Notes under the pieces: model-generated
Told to the model about the DNA's origin: nothing
What the model saw: only the letters and a program-made list of their open reading frames with translations
Databases searched by the model: none
In this document: piece by piece, positions 24,384-32,844 of the stretch
Numbering within the stretch: position 1 is the first letter of the stretch
Layout of the letters: each line of letters begins with the position of its first letter
Program-made: the position numbers and the translations under genes
From: an uncultured Oscillibacter sp.
GTDB lineage: Bacteria; Bacillota; Clostridia; Oscillospirales; Oscillospiraceae
Direction: 5' to 3'
DNA: 64,000 bases
NCBI GenBank assembly: GCA_910577405.1
Contig: CAJTMG010000010.1
Location: forward strand, 1 to 64,000

Positions 24384-25111
24384 GCGGTCAGTACGACAGA
24401 ACGGAACTCCTGCTGGGTGCCGGCGCTCTCCGGATTCTGCGGCAGTCCCGGGTAGCCGTCTTCGGGCTGGGCGGCGTGGGCGGTTATGTCGTGGAAGCCC
24501 TGGCGCGCTCCGGTATCGGAACACTGGACCTGGTGGATAACGACCGGATTTCTGTCAGTAATATCAACCGTCAGCTTCTTGCCACCCATCGGACCGTTGG
24601 GCGTTTCAAGACGGACGCCGCTCTGGAACGGGTGCGGGATATCGACCCTTCCATTACCGTCCACGCCCGCAGCGTCTTCTTTGGGCCTGATACCGCCGGG
24701 GAATTCGATTTCTCCGCCTTTGATTATGTCGTTGACGCGATTGATACCGTTACCGGAAAATTGCAGTTGATCTGTCAGGCCCGGGACGCGGGTGTTCCCA
24801 TCATCAGCTGTATGGGCACCGGAAATAAGCTGGACCCTATGGCTTTCCGGGTAGACGATCTCTCCCGGACCTCCGTCTGTCCTCTGGCCCGGATTATGCG
24901 TAAAGAACTGAAACGGCGCGGGATTTTCCATCTGCCCGTGGTCTATTCCACCGAACCTCCCCGAGAACCCGACGCCCTTGCAGCGGAAGCCCTTCGTTCA
25001 GAGCTGGAGGCCTCCGGCAAACGCCAGATTCCCGCAAGCTGCGCCTTTGTGCCCCCTGCTGCCGGGCTGCTGCTGGCTTCCGCTGTTGTGAAGGACCTGT
25101 TAAAGCTGTAA
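24380..25111 (+). CDS. tcdA: tRNA threonylcarbamoyladenosine dehydratase (TcdA/CsdL)
   Basis: Cyclises t6A37 of tRNA to ct6A using ATP. It is an E1/ThiF-fold protein of 243 residues. The adenylation glycine loop is VAVFGLGGVGGYVVEALARS, followed by LVDNDRISVSNINRQL and the DAIDTVTGKLQL segment. SCMGTGNKLDP and DLSRTSVCPLARIMRKEL are TcdA-specific. It closes the gene string and is followed by a hairpin terminator, in keeping with the tRNA-modification theme of mnmA. Confidence 0.94.
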   Translation: MSGQYDRTELLLGAGALRILRQSRVAVFGLGGVGGYVVEALARSGIGTLDLVDNDRISVSNINRQLLATHRTVGRFKTDAALERVRDIDPSITVHARSVFFGPDTAGEFDFSAFDYVVDAIDTVTGKLQLICQARDAGVPIISCMGTGNKLDPMAFRVDDLSRTSVCPLARIMRKELKRRGIFHLPVVYSTEPPREPDALAAEALRSELEASGKRQIPASCAFVPPAAGLLLASAVVKDLLKL

Positions 25112-25127
25112 TCCCGACCATAAAACT

Positions 25128-25151
25128 GCCGGACTCTTCTCAGGGCCCGGC
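25128..25151. terminator. Terminator between tcdA and the Ter locus
   Basis: GCCGG and CCGGC close a GC-rich stem with GGGCC/GAG-type inner pairs, then TTTCTT on the plus strand. It serves the convergent ends of tcdA and the stiP-like gene. Confidence 0.65.
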
Positions 25152-25155
25152 TTTC

Positions 25156-26205
25156 TTAATTGTCTGCCAGCTTTTTAATCAGCCCGCAGGCCCGATAGTT
25201 TTGCAGGGGATATTCCTCCAGTTTCGCCCCCTTCTCTGCCGCAAGCTGATACAAATGCCCTAAATGCGCTTGGTCGTCCAGGGAATGCACCAGTACCCTC
25301 CATGGCACACGGCGCAGCAGGACCCGCGTCGCTTCCCCAATCCCCGGCTTTACCAGATTGATATCCTGAATGCCAAATGCCTCCGCGATCTCTTCCGCTT
25401 CTTCCAATCCTGTACGGCCGGACGTTGGTTCTGCGCTTCGCGGATGTTCCGGGAACCGCGCTGTGATTGTGTCAATGAATTCATATGTGCGGTCCTTCTC
25501 CCTCAGCTCGCTGTAGAATGCCGCGCCATGGAATTCCTCCGGGCCTATCACATCAGAGCGGCAGAAAGTACGGCTTAAAAGTCCGGATACCGTTGAATTC
25601 AGGCACGAACTCGCTATGAGAAAATCCTCCTGTGTTCCGCTGATCGCCGCAATATGGGCCGGGTCCGACAGTACCGCAAGGCCGGGGTCCGTCTCCGGAT
25701 AGTCCGCCATCGCCGCCGTCAGTTCCCGTTGGATTGCCCCTTTGCCTGTCCAGCCGTCGACAAACTGGACGCTTTCCGCCGGGTGCCGCGTCAGGATGTA
25801 CTCCATGGCTCTCTGGTCAATCCCCCGGCCCCGGATGATGGAGATCGTATAGTGCGGGACTTCCACGCCCCAGTATTTTTTCAGACATCGCTTGATCAGT
25901 ACCCCCGCCGATGTTCCTGCCCGCGCCAGAGACACCAATACCGCGCCGGGGCCTTTCCGCTTCCATATCTGCTCTGCCGCCGACGCGCACGCTTCCGCCG
26001 TCAGATCCGCGTACCGTTCCAGCGCGTCCTGGTAGGCTTCCAGATACGCCGGCGACGGTTCGTATTCCAAAGGCAGCATTTCAGAATAGTGTACCCCGCT
26101 TTGTATCCGCGCTTCCCGTTCCTTCGTTCCCAAAGGTTCCACCATGCCTGTGATGTCCTTCAAAAGAATCGTTACGTCTTCCGGATGGTAGGTTCCGTAC
26201 ATCAA
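25156..26205 (-). CDS. StiP-type protein of the Ter biosynthetic module
   Basis: 349 residues resembling the StiP / 'cysteine protease StiP' family found with tellurium-resistance (Ter) genes. Characteristic stretches are GTYHPEDVTILLKDI near the start, GVHYSEMLPLEYEPS, VSLARAGTSAGVLIKR, VPHYTISIIRGRGID and FVDGWTGKGAI. The last two look like phosphoribosyl-transfer loops, as noted for this module. It overlaps the PRTase gene by 4 bases. Published comparative work groups this protein with the PRTase and the aldolase-like lyase as a predicted nucleoside-like metabolite pathway; no reaction is proven. Confidence 0.85.
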   Translation of the reverse strand: MMYGTYHPEDVTILLKDITGMVEPLGTKEREARIQSGVHYSEMLPLEYEPSPAYLEAYQDALERYADLTAEACASAAEQIWKRKGPGAVLVSLARAGTSAGVLIKRCLKKYWGVEVPHYTISIIRGRGIDQRAMEYILTRHPAESVQFVDGWTGKGAIQRELTAAMADYPETDPGLAVLSDPAHIAAISGTQEDFLIASSCLNSTVSGLLSRTFCRSDVIGPEEFHGAAFYSELREKDRTYEFIDTITARFPEHPRSAEPTSGRTGLEEAEEIAEAFGIQDINLVKPGIGEATRVLLRRVPWRVLVHSLDDQAHLGHLYQLAAEKGAKLEEYPLQNYRACGLIKKLADN

Positions 26206-27317
26206 CTCTCGCCTCCCACTAATATCTGACTTTGACTGCCGTGGGCCTGCAATGCCTGGGACAGAGTGCGGAGTCCGGCTTCTTCCGCTTTTTCCGTGAC
26301 CAGAATCACCGCGTCGTATCGGGCCAGATTATACAGATACGTCGTCCGCGCCGGGTCGTACAGACTTTGCAGCTTCCAGCCTTCTTGTATCGGATAGCCC
26401 GCCTGAGTGCTGATTCCAATCGGGCTGCGGGTTGTGGAATGGCTCCGGACCTCCCAGCCGCCTTGCTGTTCCAGTACCGCGCCCAGTACCAGCGCCGGAA
26501 ACATACACTCTTCCGAGCCTAATACCAGAACGCTGGCTTTTGATGGCAGCAGTTCCTTGAAACGGGGCAGAAGCGCTTCCGATTTGCGGCAGCATACGTC
26601 CAGATAGTCAAACGCCAGAACGCCTTTCCGGGGGCTGCACCAGCTTACGGGAACGCGCTCCCAGGACTGCGGTTCCCCTTCCGGCAGGCGGGCTTCTTCT
26701 ATGCGGAAGCCTTCTACAGCCCTCGAGTAGTCCGCTTCCGGAAGTTTCACCAGATACCGGCTGACAATGCCTGCGGATTCCATGCGTGTCTCGTTTTCTG
26801 CCGTCAGACGGTTCAATATGGACGCCGCTGCAAGCCTCTTTTGACGAAATGCCGGAAATCGAGCCGAAAGCTGTTGAATGATGTTCAGAAGCGTCTTCCC
26901 TGTCGAAATTTCGTCGTCAATGAATATGACCGTTTCCGTCTTTTCCAGCCAGCGCTCCATTTCCCGGCAATACAAGAGCTGCTCTATCGCGTGGCTGTGC
27001 TCTTCCTCGAAATATACCGCGCTGTTCTCCGGCAGAGGCTCCCTTGTGGTGTGGATGTACACGCAGTCCTCCCCAAAACAGGAAGCCGCCATCGCTCCAA
27101 TCGCCGTAGCCGTCTCCGCAAACCCTATTACAAGCCTTGCCTCCGGGAATTCCGCCGCAAGCTGCTTTCCCAACGTCTGCATCATCCGGAGAGATTCCCG
27201 GGGACTGACCGCCAGATGCTTTCCCTGCAGCGGATTCACCAGAAGATAGCTGCGCTTGGGATTGTTCGCCCGCTTTGCCAAACGTAAAGTCTCCTCCGCT
27301 GTGTAAACGCTCTTCAT
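26202..27317 (-). CDS. Ter-module phosphoribosyltransferase (TRSP-PRTase)
   Basis: 371 residues from the start at 27317 (MKSVYTAEETL), set by AGGAGGCGG just upstream. A PRTase fold is seen in VIGFAETATAIGAMAA and the diphosphate loop VIFIDDEISTGKTLLNII. The C-terminal part carries the TRSP motif that names the family (HSTTRSPIGIS) and VLGSEECMFPALVLG. It is coupled by 4-base overlaps to the aldolase upstream and the StiP gene downstream, so the three should be made in fixed ratio. Confidence 0.87.
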   Translation of the reverse strand: MKSVYTAEETLRLAKRANNPKRSYLLVNPLQGKHLAVSPRESLRMMQTLGKQLAAEFPEARLVIGFAETATAIGAMAASCFGEDCVYIHTTREPLPENSAVYFEEEHSHAIEQLLYCREMERWLEKTETVIFIDDEISTGKTLLNIIQQLSARFPAFRQKRLAAASILNRLTAENETRMESAGIVSRYLVKLPEADYSRAVEGFRIEEARLPEGEPQSWERVPVSWCSPRKGVLAFDYLDVCCRKSEALLPRFKELLPSKASVLVLGSEECMFPALVLGAVLEQQGGWEVRSHSTTRSPIGISTQAGYPIQEGWKLQSLYDPARTTYLYNLARYDAVILVTEKAEEAGLRTLSQALQAHGSQSQILVGGES

Positions 27318-28303
27318 TCTTCCGCCTCCTGGATTCCATACACCTCCGCCAGCTTGCAGACCCGTTCGGCCCATTTTCTGTGGCACTTTACCTCGTTCAT
27401 CCGGTCCCCCGCCGCGCTCTTGGCTACCCCTAAGCCTTCGTGTCGCCAGCCTAAGATACGCTGCGCGTCTTCACAGTCCTCACGGCTTACCCGCAGCCCC
27501 CGACAGATTATCGGAAGCTGGCTCGGATGCACTGCTGTCTTGCCTATGAATCCATTCAGACAGTCCAGCGCCAGCTCCGCCCGGAGGCCCTTTGCCCATG
27601 CGCCTTCCGGGTCCTGGCCGAAATATTCCCAGACCGGGCCTGACACGACATAATCCGCCGAAAAAACTTGCAGGATATCCATCAGAATGTCACGTATCAC
27701 CCCTACGTCATACACCGTCTGAGATACTGAACGCCGCAGGCCATAGAGATTGCAGAAGTCGTTCCCCCCTACCCGGACGTTCAGCACGTACTCTCCCACG
27801 CTGTCCAGTATCCGCTTTACCCGCAGAAGCATATTCGTCCGGCTGCCAGGTTCCGCGACCATCCCGCTCTCCAACGTCGGCATCATATACAGCGGCGCAT
27901 TTTCCCTGCCTTCGTTCAGAGCCTTGAAGATCCTCGCGTAATCCTCCCCGTTGGACAGGTCGAATTTCGGCAGTATGTAGCCCGTCAGCAGTCCTTCCGC
28001 AGGCCCCAGCAGCCGGTGTACCCGCTCCAAATGCCGGGGACTCCGTATCCGTACAAACAGCAGGGGATGGTCCGTTTTTTTCAGTGCCGCCAGGGTCCGT
28101 ACCAGCGCCTCTTCCGCCTGGGGCAGCGCCTCGTCCCTGATCGAATCCTCCAGGCACAGCGCAAGCGCCCGCAGGTCCGGTATCGTCCCGATTTTCTCCG
28201 CGATGCCTTCGTTCAGCGCCGGGGTATACAGCAAGCCTCCCAATCGATAGGGCAGTAGCTTTTCTTCCTTCCAGTGCAAATCCTTCGCTCCTTTTTTCGT
28301 CAT
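27314..28303 (-). CDS. HpcH/HpaI-aldolase-like C-C lyase of the Ter module
   Basis: 329 residues of the citrate-lyase beta/HpcH family, a TIM barrel acting on 2-oxoacids or CoA esters with Mg2+. Seen are LLYTPALNEGIAEKI, LALCLEDSI with the metal Glu-Asp, LLFVRIRSPRHL, MMPTLESGM, VGGNDFCNLYG and the C-terminal GKTAVHPSQLPII. It lacks CoA-specific features I could point to. Together with the PRTase and StiP it makes the predicted Ter biosynthetic module; an ATP-grasp member often seen elsewhere is not present here. Confidence 0.88.
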   Translation of the reverse strand: MTKKGAKDLHWKEEKLLPYRLGGLLYTPALNEGIAEKIGTIPDLRALALCLEDSIRDEALPQAEEALVRTLAALKKTDHPLLFVRIRSPRHLERVHRLLGPAEGLLTGYILPKFDLSNGEDYARIFKALNEGRENAPLYMMPTLESGMVAEPGSRTNMLLRVKRILDSVGEYVLNVRVGGNDFCNLYGLRRSVSQTVYDVGVIRDILMDILQVFSADYVVSGPVWEYFGQDPEGAWAKGLRAELALDCLNGFIGKTAVHPSQLPIICRGLRVSREDCEDAQRILGWRHEGLGVAKSAAGDRMNEVKCHRKWAERVCKLAEVYGIQEAEE

Positions 28304-28312
28304 TTGGTCCCT

Positions 28313-29494
28313 TTACTCAACCTCTACGCCGTAGCTCCCGCATAAGCGCCGCAGGCCGTCACGATAGCCCGCGCCCACAAAATTCAGCTTCCACGCGCCC
28401 TTGTAGCGGTATACCTCCACGGCCACCAGCGTCTTTACCTGCAAGTCTTCCAGTTTCAGACGGCAAAGCTCCCGTTCGCCGGAAAATATCCGTAAAACCG
28501 GCTTCTGTACCTGCGAAAAGTTCTTCTCCGGCTCGTCTCCATACACCGACCAGCAAACCGCGATACGCTCTATGGACGGCTCCAGCAAGCCCAGATCCAA
28601 CAGCGCTACCTCTCCCGTCTCCGAAAGCCGCATCGCTCCATCCGCCGCTGTTCTGTTCCCGAAAAAGACCAAATCGCCGTCACCGCGTACCTTTTGATTC
28701 CCTTGCAGCAAAAACAGATAGCAGTCAAGCTCCAGCTGCGTCCGGAAGCCCTGATGCTCCAATGCCGCTTTCAGCACCCCCTGACCGCCCAGCTCTTCAT
28801 AACCTGCCCTCTGGCCTCGCTTCATGTACGGCACGCCCGACACTGCCGGGGCCAGATGTGCTTCCGGCACCGCTACCGAACGCGCTTCCTCCGATATGGA
28901 CGCGGGCGGGGCCTCCTGACGGTGCGGCGCATCCTTCCTCGCCCGGCCTGTTATCGCGATCCGGCGCGTTACCTTTGTGCGGACTTCCAGATCGCCATAA
29001 AGCACCGTATTGTCCCGTAAGCCAGCCGCCGTCAGTCCAATCTCCTGTTCTCCCTCCGCAAGCCTGGCAGGATGCACCCCTACCCCGCCTATGCCGCAAT
29101 ACAGCTCCGCCGTGCCTGCCGCATGGAGCTTTAACGCAAAGGTATTCGTCTCCTCCGCCGCGAAATCGCCCAGGGCAATCACCGGCGGCAGTTCCCAATG
29201 AGACGCCTCTCCCGGTACTCCCGTCACATCCCCGCGAACCTCCACGTTCTCCAGCACCAGGTCCGGCGCTTCTGATTGTATGGCCGTCTGGTCACCGCTC
29301 TCTGTGACCTCAACCCGCAGATTCCGTATGGTCACCCCCGGCGACGTTACCGTCAGCACTGGTCCATGAGCCGCCCAAAGTGTTGAGCCGCCGCCCTCTA
29401 TCACACAGGGACGGTCTGCGCAAAGCGGTCCCTCCACTTCTCCCGGCGGCAGTTCAAACCGTTCACCCGCTGCGGCAAAGGCTTCCTGCACCAT
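28313..29494 (-). CDS. TerD-domain protein with a beta-helix-like N-terminal half
   Basis: 393 residues. The last 165 or so form a TerD domain (GFRTQLELDCYLFLL, GDGDLVFFGNRTAADGAM, VALLDLG, RIAVCWSVYGDEPEKNFSQV, and the closing GAWKLNFVGAGYRDGL). The usual acidic GDDE calcium loop is degenerate (ETGEVALLD). The first 190 or so are unlike TerD: short beta repeats such as LTVTSPGVTIRNLRVEVTES and APDLVLENVEVRGDV recall right-handed beta-helix repeats. Between them is a low-complexity linker. This fusion may bind a polysaccharide or scaffold other Ter proteins; that is a guess from fold. Confidence 0.8.
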   Translation of the reverse strand: MVQEAFAAAGERFELPPGEVEGPLCADRPCVIEGGGSTLWAAHGPVLTVTSPGVTIRNLRVEVTESGDQTAIQSEAPDLVLENVEVRGDVTGVPGEASHWELPPVIALGDFAAEETNTFALKLHAAGTAELYCGIGGVGVHPARLAEGEQEIGLTAAGLRDNTVLYGDLEVRTKVTRRIAITGRARKDAPHRQEAPPASISEEARSVAVPEAHLAPAVSGVPYMKRGQRAGYEELGGQGVLKAALEHQGFRTQLELDCYLFLLQGNQKVRGDGDLVFFGNRTAADGAMRLSETGEVALLDLGLLEPSIERIAVCWSVYGDEPEKNFSQVQKPVLRIFSGERELCRLKLEDLQVKTLVAVEVYRYKGAWKLNFVGAGYRDGLRRLCGSYGVEVE

Positions 29495-29528
29495 CGCGCT
29501 CCCTCCTTATTTGCGTCCATACGCAGGA

Positions 29529-29558
29529 AGCGAGGGAAAAGGCTTCCCCCGCTCCCAC
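29529..29558 (-). other. Intra-operon mRNA hairpin between terD-family genes
   Basis: On the minus strand CCCTCGCTTCC and GGGAGCGGGGG can form 11 pairs, two of them G-U, around a 9-nt loop. No T-run follows. It may set mRNA stability or processing between neighbouring genes rather than end transcription. Confidence 0.4.
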
Positions 29559-29572
29559 ACGCGTTCGTTTTT

Positions 29573-30157
29573 TTACACGTTCACGCCATAGCTCCGACAC
29601 AGCGCTTCCAAGCCGCCCTGATATCCCGCGCCTACCGCGTTGAACTTCCAGTCCCCGTTGTAGCGGTAAATCTCGCAGACCACCAGCGCCGTCTCAATGG
29701 AGAATTCTTCCATCAGGTCGAATTTCAGCACTTCCGTCCCGACCATATCCTCCGGACCCGCCATCCGCGCCACCCGGACATATGCGTTAGACACCTGCCC
29801 GAAATTCTGCCGGCGCTCCGAGGCTTCGTAAATCGTGACTGTAATCGCAATCTTTTCAACATCCGCGGGCACCTTCGTGAAGTCGATAATCAGGACCTCG
29901 TCGTCCCCGTCGCCTTCGCCGGTCAGGTTGTCGCCCGTGTGACGCACAGAACCGTCCGCGCTCTTCAGATTGCCATAGAAGATGAAATCCTCATCCTTCC
30001 GGACCTTCCCATTCTTCCCCAGCATAAATGCCGACGCGTCCAGGTCAAAATCCGCCGCGCCGTCGTACTGGTTGACATCCCAGCCAAGTCCTACCAGCGC
30101 CATCGTCATGCCCTTTTCCAGGTTGACCCGTTCGCCTTTCCTCAAATTGACCGCCAT
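29573..30157 (-). CDS. terD: TerD-family calcium-binding stress protein
   Basis: 194 residues, a single full TerD domain, cytoplasmic. The two calcium-binding stretches are intact: YDGAADFDLDASAFML near residue 35 and GDNLTGEGDGDDEVLIID near 76-93. It ends WKFNAVGAGYQGGL. It is very close to the copy at 32214-32792, so the two look like a local duplication. GGGAGG-type ribosome sequence precedes the ATG. Confidence 0.95.
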   Translation of the reverse strand: MAVNLRKGERVNLEKGMTMALVGLGWDVNQYDGAADFDLDASAFMLGKNGKVRKDEDFIFYGNLKSADGSVRHTGDNLTGEGDGDDEVLIIDFTKVPADVEKIAITVTIYEASERRQNFGQVSNAYVRVARMAGPEDMVGTEVLKFDLMEEFSIETALVVCEIYRYNGDWKFNAVGAGYQGGLEALCRSYGVNV

Positions 30158-30184
30158 TCTCCATTCCTCCCTTTCTTGTTTCTC

Positions 30185-30775
30185 CTACCGGAATTTCTCC
30201 GCAAGCTCCGAAATACTGTCGTCCCTCGTGGGCTGGCCGATCGCGTTGAACTTCCACTGACCCTTGTAGAGATACAGCTCCCCGAATATCATAGCCGTCA
30301 TGCCCTGATAGTTCTCCGAAAGATTGTAACGGCACAGCTCCCGATTCGTCTCCGCGTCGCAAATCCGGATAAACGCGTTCTGGATCATCCCAAAGTCCTG
30401 GTGACGCTGGGCCGCCTGATAAATATTCACCACGAAGACAATCTTATCATACTGCTGGGGAAGGTCCGCAAGCTGAACAAAAATCTGCTCGTCGTCCCCC
30501 TCGCCGGCGCCCGTCAGATTGTCCCCCATGTGACGCACGGCCCCGCTGCGATGCTGAAGATTCCCGAAATACACCACGTCGTCCGGCCCCAGCAGTTTCC
30601 CGCCGGCGCACAGAAACGCGGACGCGTCGCAGTCAATGTCCTGGGGCTTCGGCGCGAACAAACCCCGGGTTCGTTTTACCTCGTCCCAGCCAAGGCCCAC
30701 CATCACCCGGCGCAGGGTCCCGCCGCCTTCTTTTTTCAGTTCGACCTTCTGACCCTTCTGCAAATTGACCGACAT
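30185..30775 (-). CDS. TerD-family protein (more diverged copy)
   Basis: 196 residues. The TerD plan is clear: VELKKEGGGTLRRVMVGLGW, DCDASAFLCAGGKLLG, VYFGNLQHRSGAVRHMGDNL, GAGEGDDEQIFVQL. The first calcium loop has Cys in FDLDAS position two (IDCDAS) and the C-terminus is FNAIGQPTRDDSISEL instead of the usual GxGYQGGL, closer to TerE/TerZ-like members. It lies 27 bases from the neighbouring terD. Confidence 0.92.
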   Translation of the reverse strand: MSVNLQKGQKVELKKEGGGTLRRVMVGLGWDEVKRTRGLFAPKPQDIDCDASAFLCAGGKLLGPDDVVYFGNLQHRSGAVRHMGDNLTGAGEGDDEQIFVQLADLPQQYDKIVFVVNIYQAAQRHQDFGMIQNAFIRICDAETNRELCRYNLSENYQGMTAMIFGELYLYKGQWKFNAIGQPTRDDSISELAEKFR

Positions 30776-30820
30776 ATGCTTCCCTCCTGTTTTTTTACCG
30801 CTCTTCTCTCCACGCCCCTG

Positions 30821-31510
30821 TCAGTTCCCGTTTCCCGTGGGCACCATTCCCCGTATCCAACTGGCAAAGCTGGAGGGGTTCCGGGTCTGAATCAGCACAA
30901 TCCCAGGCCCCCGGAACCGGCAGACCAGACATTCCCCGGAGGCAATGCTTGAGAACCAGCCGCTGGACGCCTTCTCTATCCGGTAGTTCATGTAATCCGG
31001 CCACGCTACCAGATGCCCGTTGTCCACGATCACTTCTTCATTGGGTTCCAGATTGATGGCGTGTATAGCCCCGTAGCTGCTCAGGAAGACTGTGCCGCGG
31101 CCCGACACCTTGGTGACAAAGAAGCCCTCCCGTGAAAACAGGCCCCGGGCAAGGTTCTGCATTGTGGTATCCACCTGAATCCGGTCCTCCGCCGCAAGAA
31201 AGCCCTCCTTCTGGACAATCAGGCTATAGGTCCCGTCCAGCTCCACATCTATGATGCCTCCCGGTATCGGATGGCCCAGAAGCGCATAGCCCGGGCCTCT
31301 GGACGCCGTCAGCCGCTGGAAGAAAAGGCTCTCTCCCGTCAGCATCCGCCGCGCCAGCCCGCCCAGCAAACCGCCTTCCATCCCGCCGGTTACATCCACT
31401 GTTCCCGACATAGCTACCATCGCGTCCGACTCCGCCTTGACCGACTCGCCCTGACGAAGCCGGACCTCGACTACTGGAAAAGCGTCCTGATATAATATCT
31501 TGTACTCCAC
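30821..31510 (-). CDS. AIM24/TIGR00266 family protein
   Basis: 229 residues with the beta-roll repeats of the AIM24 family: FPVVEVRLRQGESVKAESDA, MVAMSGTVDVTGGMEGG, SREGFFVTKVSGRGTVFLSS, YGAIHAINLEPNEEVIVDNG, HLVAW. Such proteins are often next to terD genes in Firmicutes and actinobacteria. The molecular role in bacteria is unknown; yeast Aim24 is a mitochondrial inner-membrane scaffold. It lies 4 bases from the TerD-like gene before it, within the operon. Confidence 0.92.
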   Translation of the reverse strand: MEYKILYQDAFPVVEVRLRQGESVKAESDAMVAMSGTVDVTGGMEGGLLGGLARRMLTGESLFFQRLTASRGPGYALLGHPIPGGIIDVELDGTYSLIVQKEGFLAAEDRIQVDTTMQNLARGLFSREGFFVTKVSGRGTVFLSSYGAIHAINLEPNEEVIVDNGHLVAWPDYMNYRIEKASSGWFSSIASGECLVCRFRGPGIVLIQTRNPSSFASWIRGMVPTGNGN

Positions 31511-31514
31511 TCGT

Positions 31515-32117
31515 TTACTTCCGGCCCGGCTTCCAATTCAGGCCCCAGTTGAACGCCCGGTCCATATCCGGATGGCTCTGGAAGAACTGCACAATCTTCT
31601 CCACGCTGAATGTCTCGTCATTCTGATTCTCCAGCAGTGCAATCGCGCACATCCCCAGTTTGGAGCCATATTCATCCATACGCACCACTACGTCCTCGCT
31701 GCCGGGACACTTCACTGTCACAATACCGTCCGCTTCCTGCCAGTTCGCCACGCCATCATAAATGAACGTGTACACCAGAATCCGTTTGATGTATGAAATA
31801 TGCGTCCCGTTTACCCGCAGATTCTCACCGGACGTGTTTGCGCCGCTGCGGTCGTCTCCGTCCAGGGCAATGAACGGCGGCTGCTGGAGGCTTCCGAACG
31901 CGTTGCCAAGAGCCTGCACACAGCCCTTTGCGCCCTCAAGACCTTCGCCCTTCAGCTCGAACAGACAGCCAAGGTCCAGGTCAATGGCGTTGCTCCGCTT
32001 GAAGAACAGTCCCTTTTTCTTCGGCTGGCTCCAGTTCAGGTTAATCAGCACCTCGCCCAGGGACGCGCCCTTCTTGACCAGACTTACTTTCTGGCCCTTT
32101 TTCAGTTCTACAGCCAT
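31515..32117 (-). CDS. TerD-superfamily protein with a reduced first calcium loop (TerA-like)
   Basis: 200 residues. It shares the TerD start (VELKKGQKVSLVKKG, VLINLNW) and a calcium loop LDGDDRSGANTSGENL. The first loop is NAIDLDLGCLFEL, and an extra segment follows before FIALDGDD. The C-terminus is HPDMDRAFNWGLNWKPGRK rather than the TerD ending. This pattern fits the TerA-type branch, which lies in the same gene clusters. It is 4 bases from the AIM24 gene. Confidence 0.85.
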   Translation of the reverse strand: MAVELKKGQKVSLVKKGASLGEVLINLNWSQPKKKGLFFKRSNAIDLDLGCLFELKGEGLEGAKGCVQALGNAFGSLQQPPFIALDGDDRSGANTSGENLRVNGTHISYIKRILVYTFIYDGVANWQEADGIVTVKCPGSEDVVVRMDEYGSKLGMCAIALLENQNDETFSVEKIVQFFQSHPDMDRAFNWGLNWKPGRK

Positions 32118-32146
32118 ATTCTATCTTTCCTCCTCGTTTCTTTTTC

Positions 32147-32200
32147 CTCCCGTCCCGCAGGCCCTCCCGTCATATCACAGGAAGGGCCCCGGTCCGGGAG
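32147..32200 (-). other. Strong intra-operon hairpin
   Basis: Between two terD-family genes the minus strand folds GGGCCCTTCC with GGGAGGGCC, extended outward by CTCCCG/CGGGAG. It is followed by purines, not T, so it is more likely an mRNA-stabilising or processing stem than a terminator. Confidence 0.45.
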
Positions 32201-32213
32201 TCGTTTCTTTCTG

Positions 32214-32792
32214 TCAGACGTTCACGCCGTAGTTCTGGCACAGCGCCTGGAGTCCCCCCTGGAAGCCGCTGCCAATGGCGTTGAATTTCCACTCGCCGTT
32301 GTTCCGGTACAGCTCGCCGACCACTACCGCCGTCTCAATGGAGAAATCCTCCCCCAGGTCGTACCGAATCAGCTCTGTGCCGCTGGCTTCGTCCACCACA
32401 CGGATGAACGCGTTGGACACCTGGCCGAAATTCTGACGGCGTTCCTCCGCTTCGTAAATCGTCACCGTAAAGTCAATCTTTTCCACCGACGCAGGTACCG
32501 CGCTCAGATCGATCTTCATCTGCTCATCGTCGCCCTCGCCCTCGCCCGTCAGGTTGTCGCCCAGATGCTCCACGCCGCCGGACGCGTGCTTCAGATTGCC
32601 GTAGAACACAAAGTCCGCGTCGCTGCTTACCTTCCCGCCGCCATCGAGCAGGAACGCCGCCGCGTCCAGGTCAAACGCCGAGCCGCCGTCGTATTTGTTC
32701 ACGTCCCAGCCCAGTCCGATCAGCAGCTTCGTCAGGCCCGGATTGCCTTTGGTCAGGTCTACCTTCTGTCCTTTTGTCAAGCTAACTGCCAT
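32214..32792 (-). CDS. terD: TerD-family calcium-binding stress protein
   Basis: 192 residues, a canonical TerD: LTKGQKVDLTKGNPGLTKLL, YDGGSAFDLDAAAFLL, GDNLTGEGEGDDEQMKIDL, RRQNFGQVSNAFIRVVDEAS, closing WKFNAIGSGFQGGL. Both calcium loops are intact. It is nearest to the copy at 29573-30157. AGGAGGAATC precedes the ATG. It is the first terD gene transcribed after the Ca2+ pump gene. Confidence 0.96.
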   Translation of the reverse strand: MAVSLTKGQKVDLTKGNPGLTKLLIGLGWDVNKYDGGSAFDLDAAAFLLDGGGKVSSDADFVFYGNLKHASGGVEHLGDNLTGEGEGDDEQMKIDLSAVPASVEKIDFTVTIYEAEERRQNFGQVSNAFIRVVDEASGTELIRYDLGEDFSIETAVVVGELYRNNGEWKFNAIGSGFQGGLQALCQNYGVNV

Positions 32793-32844
32793 GATGATTC
32801 CTCCTGATTTTTCGTTCTTAATTTCAGCAGCCGTCGCCGCAGGG

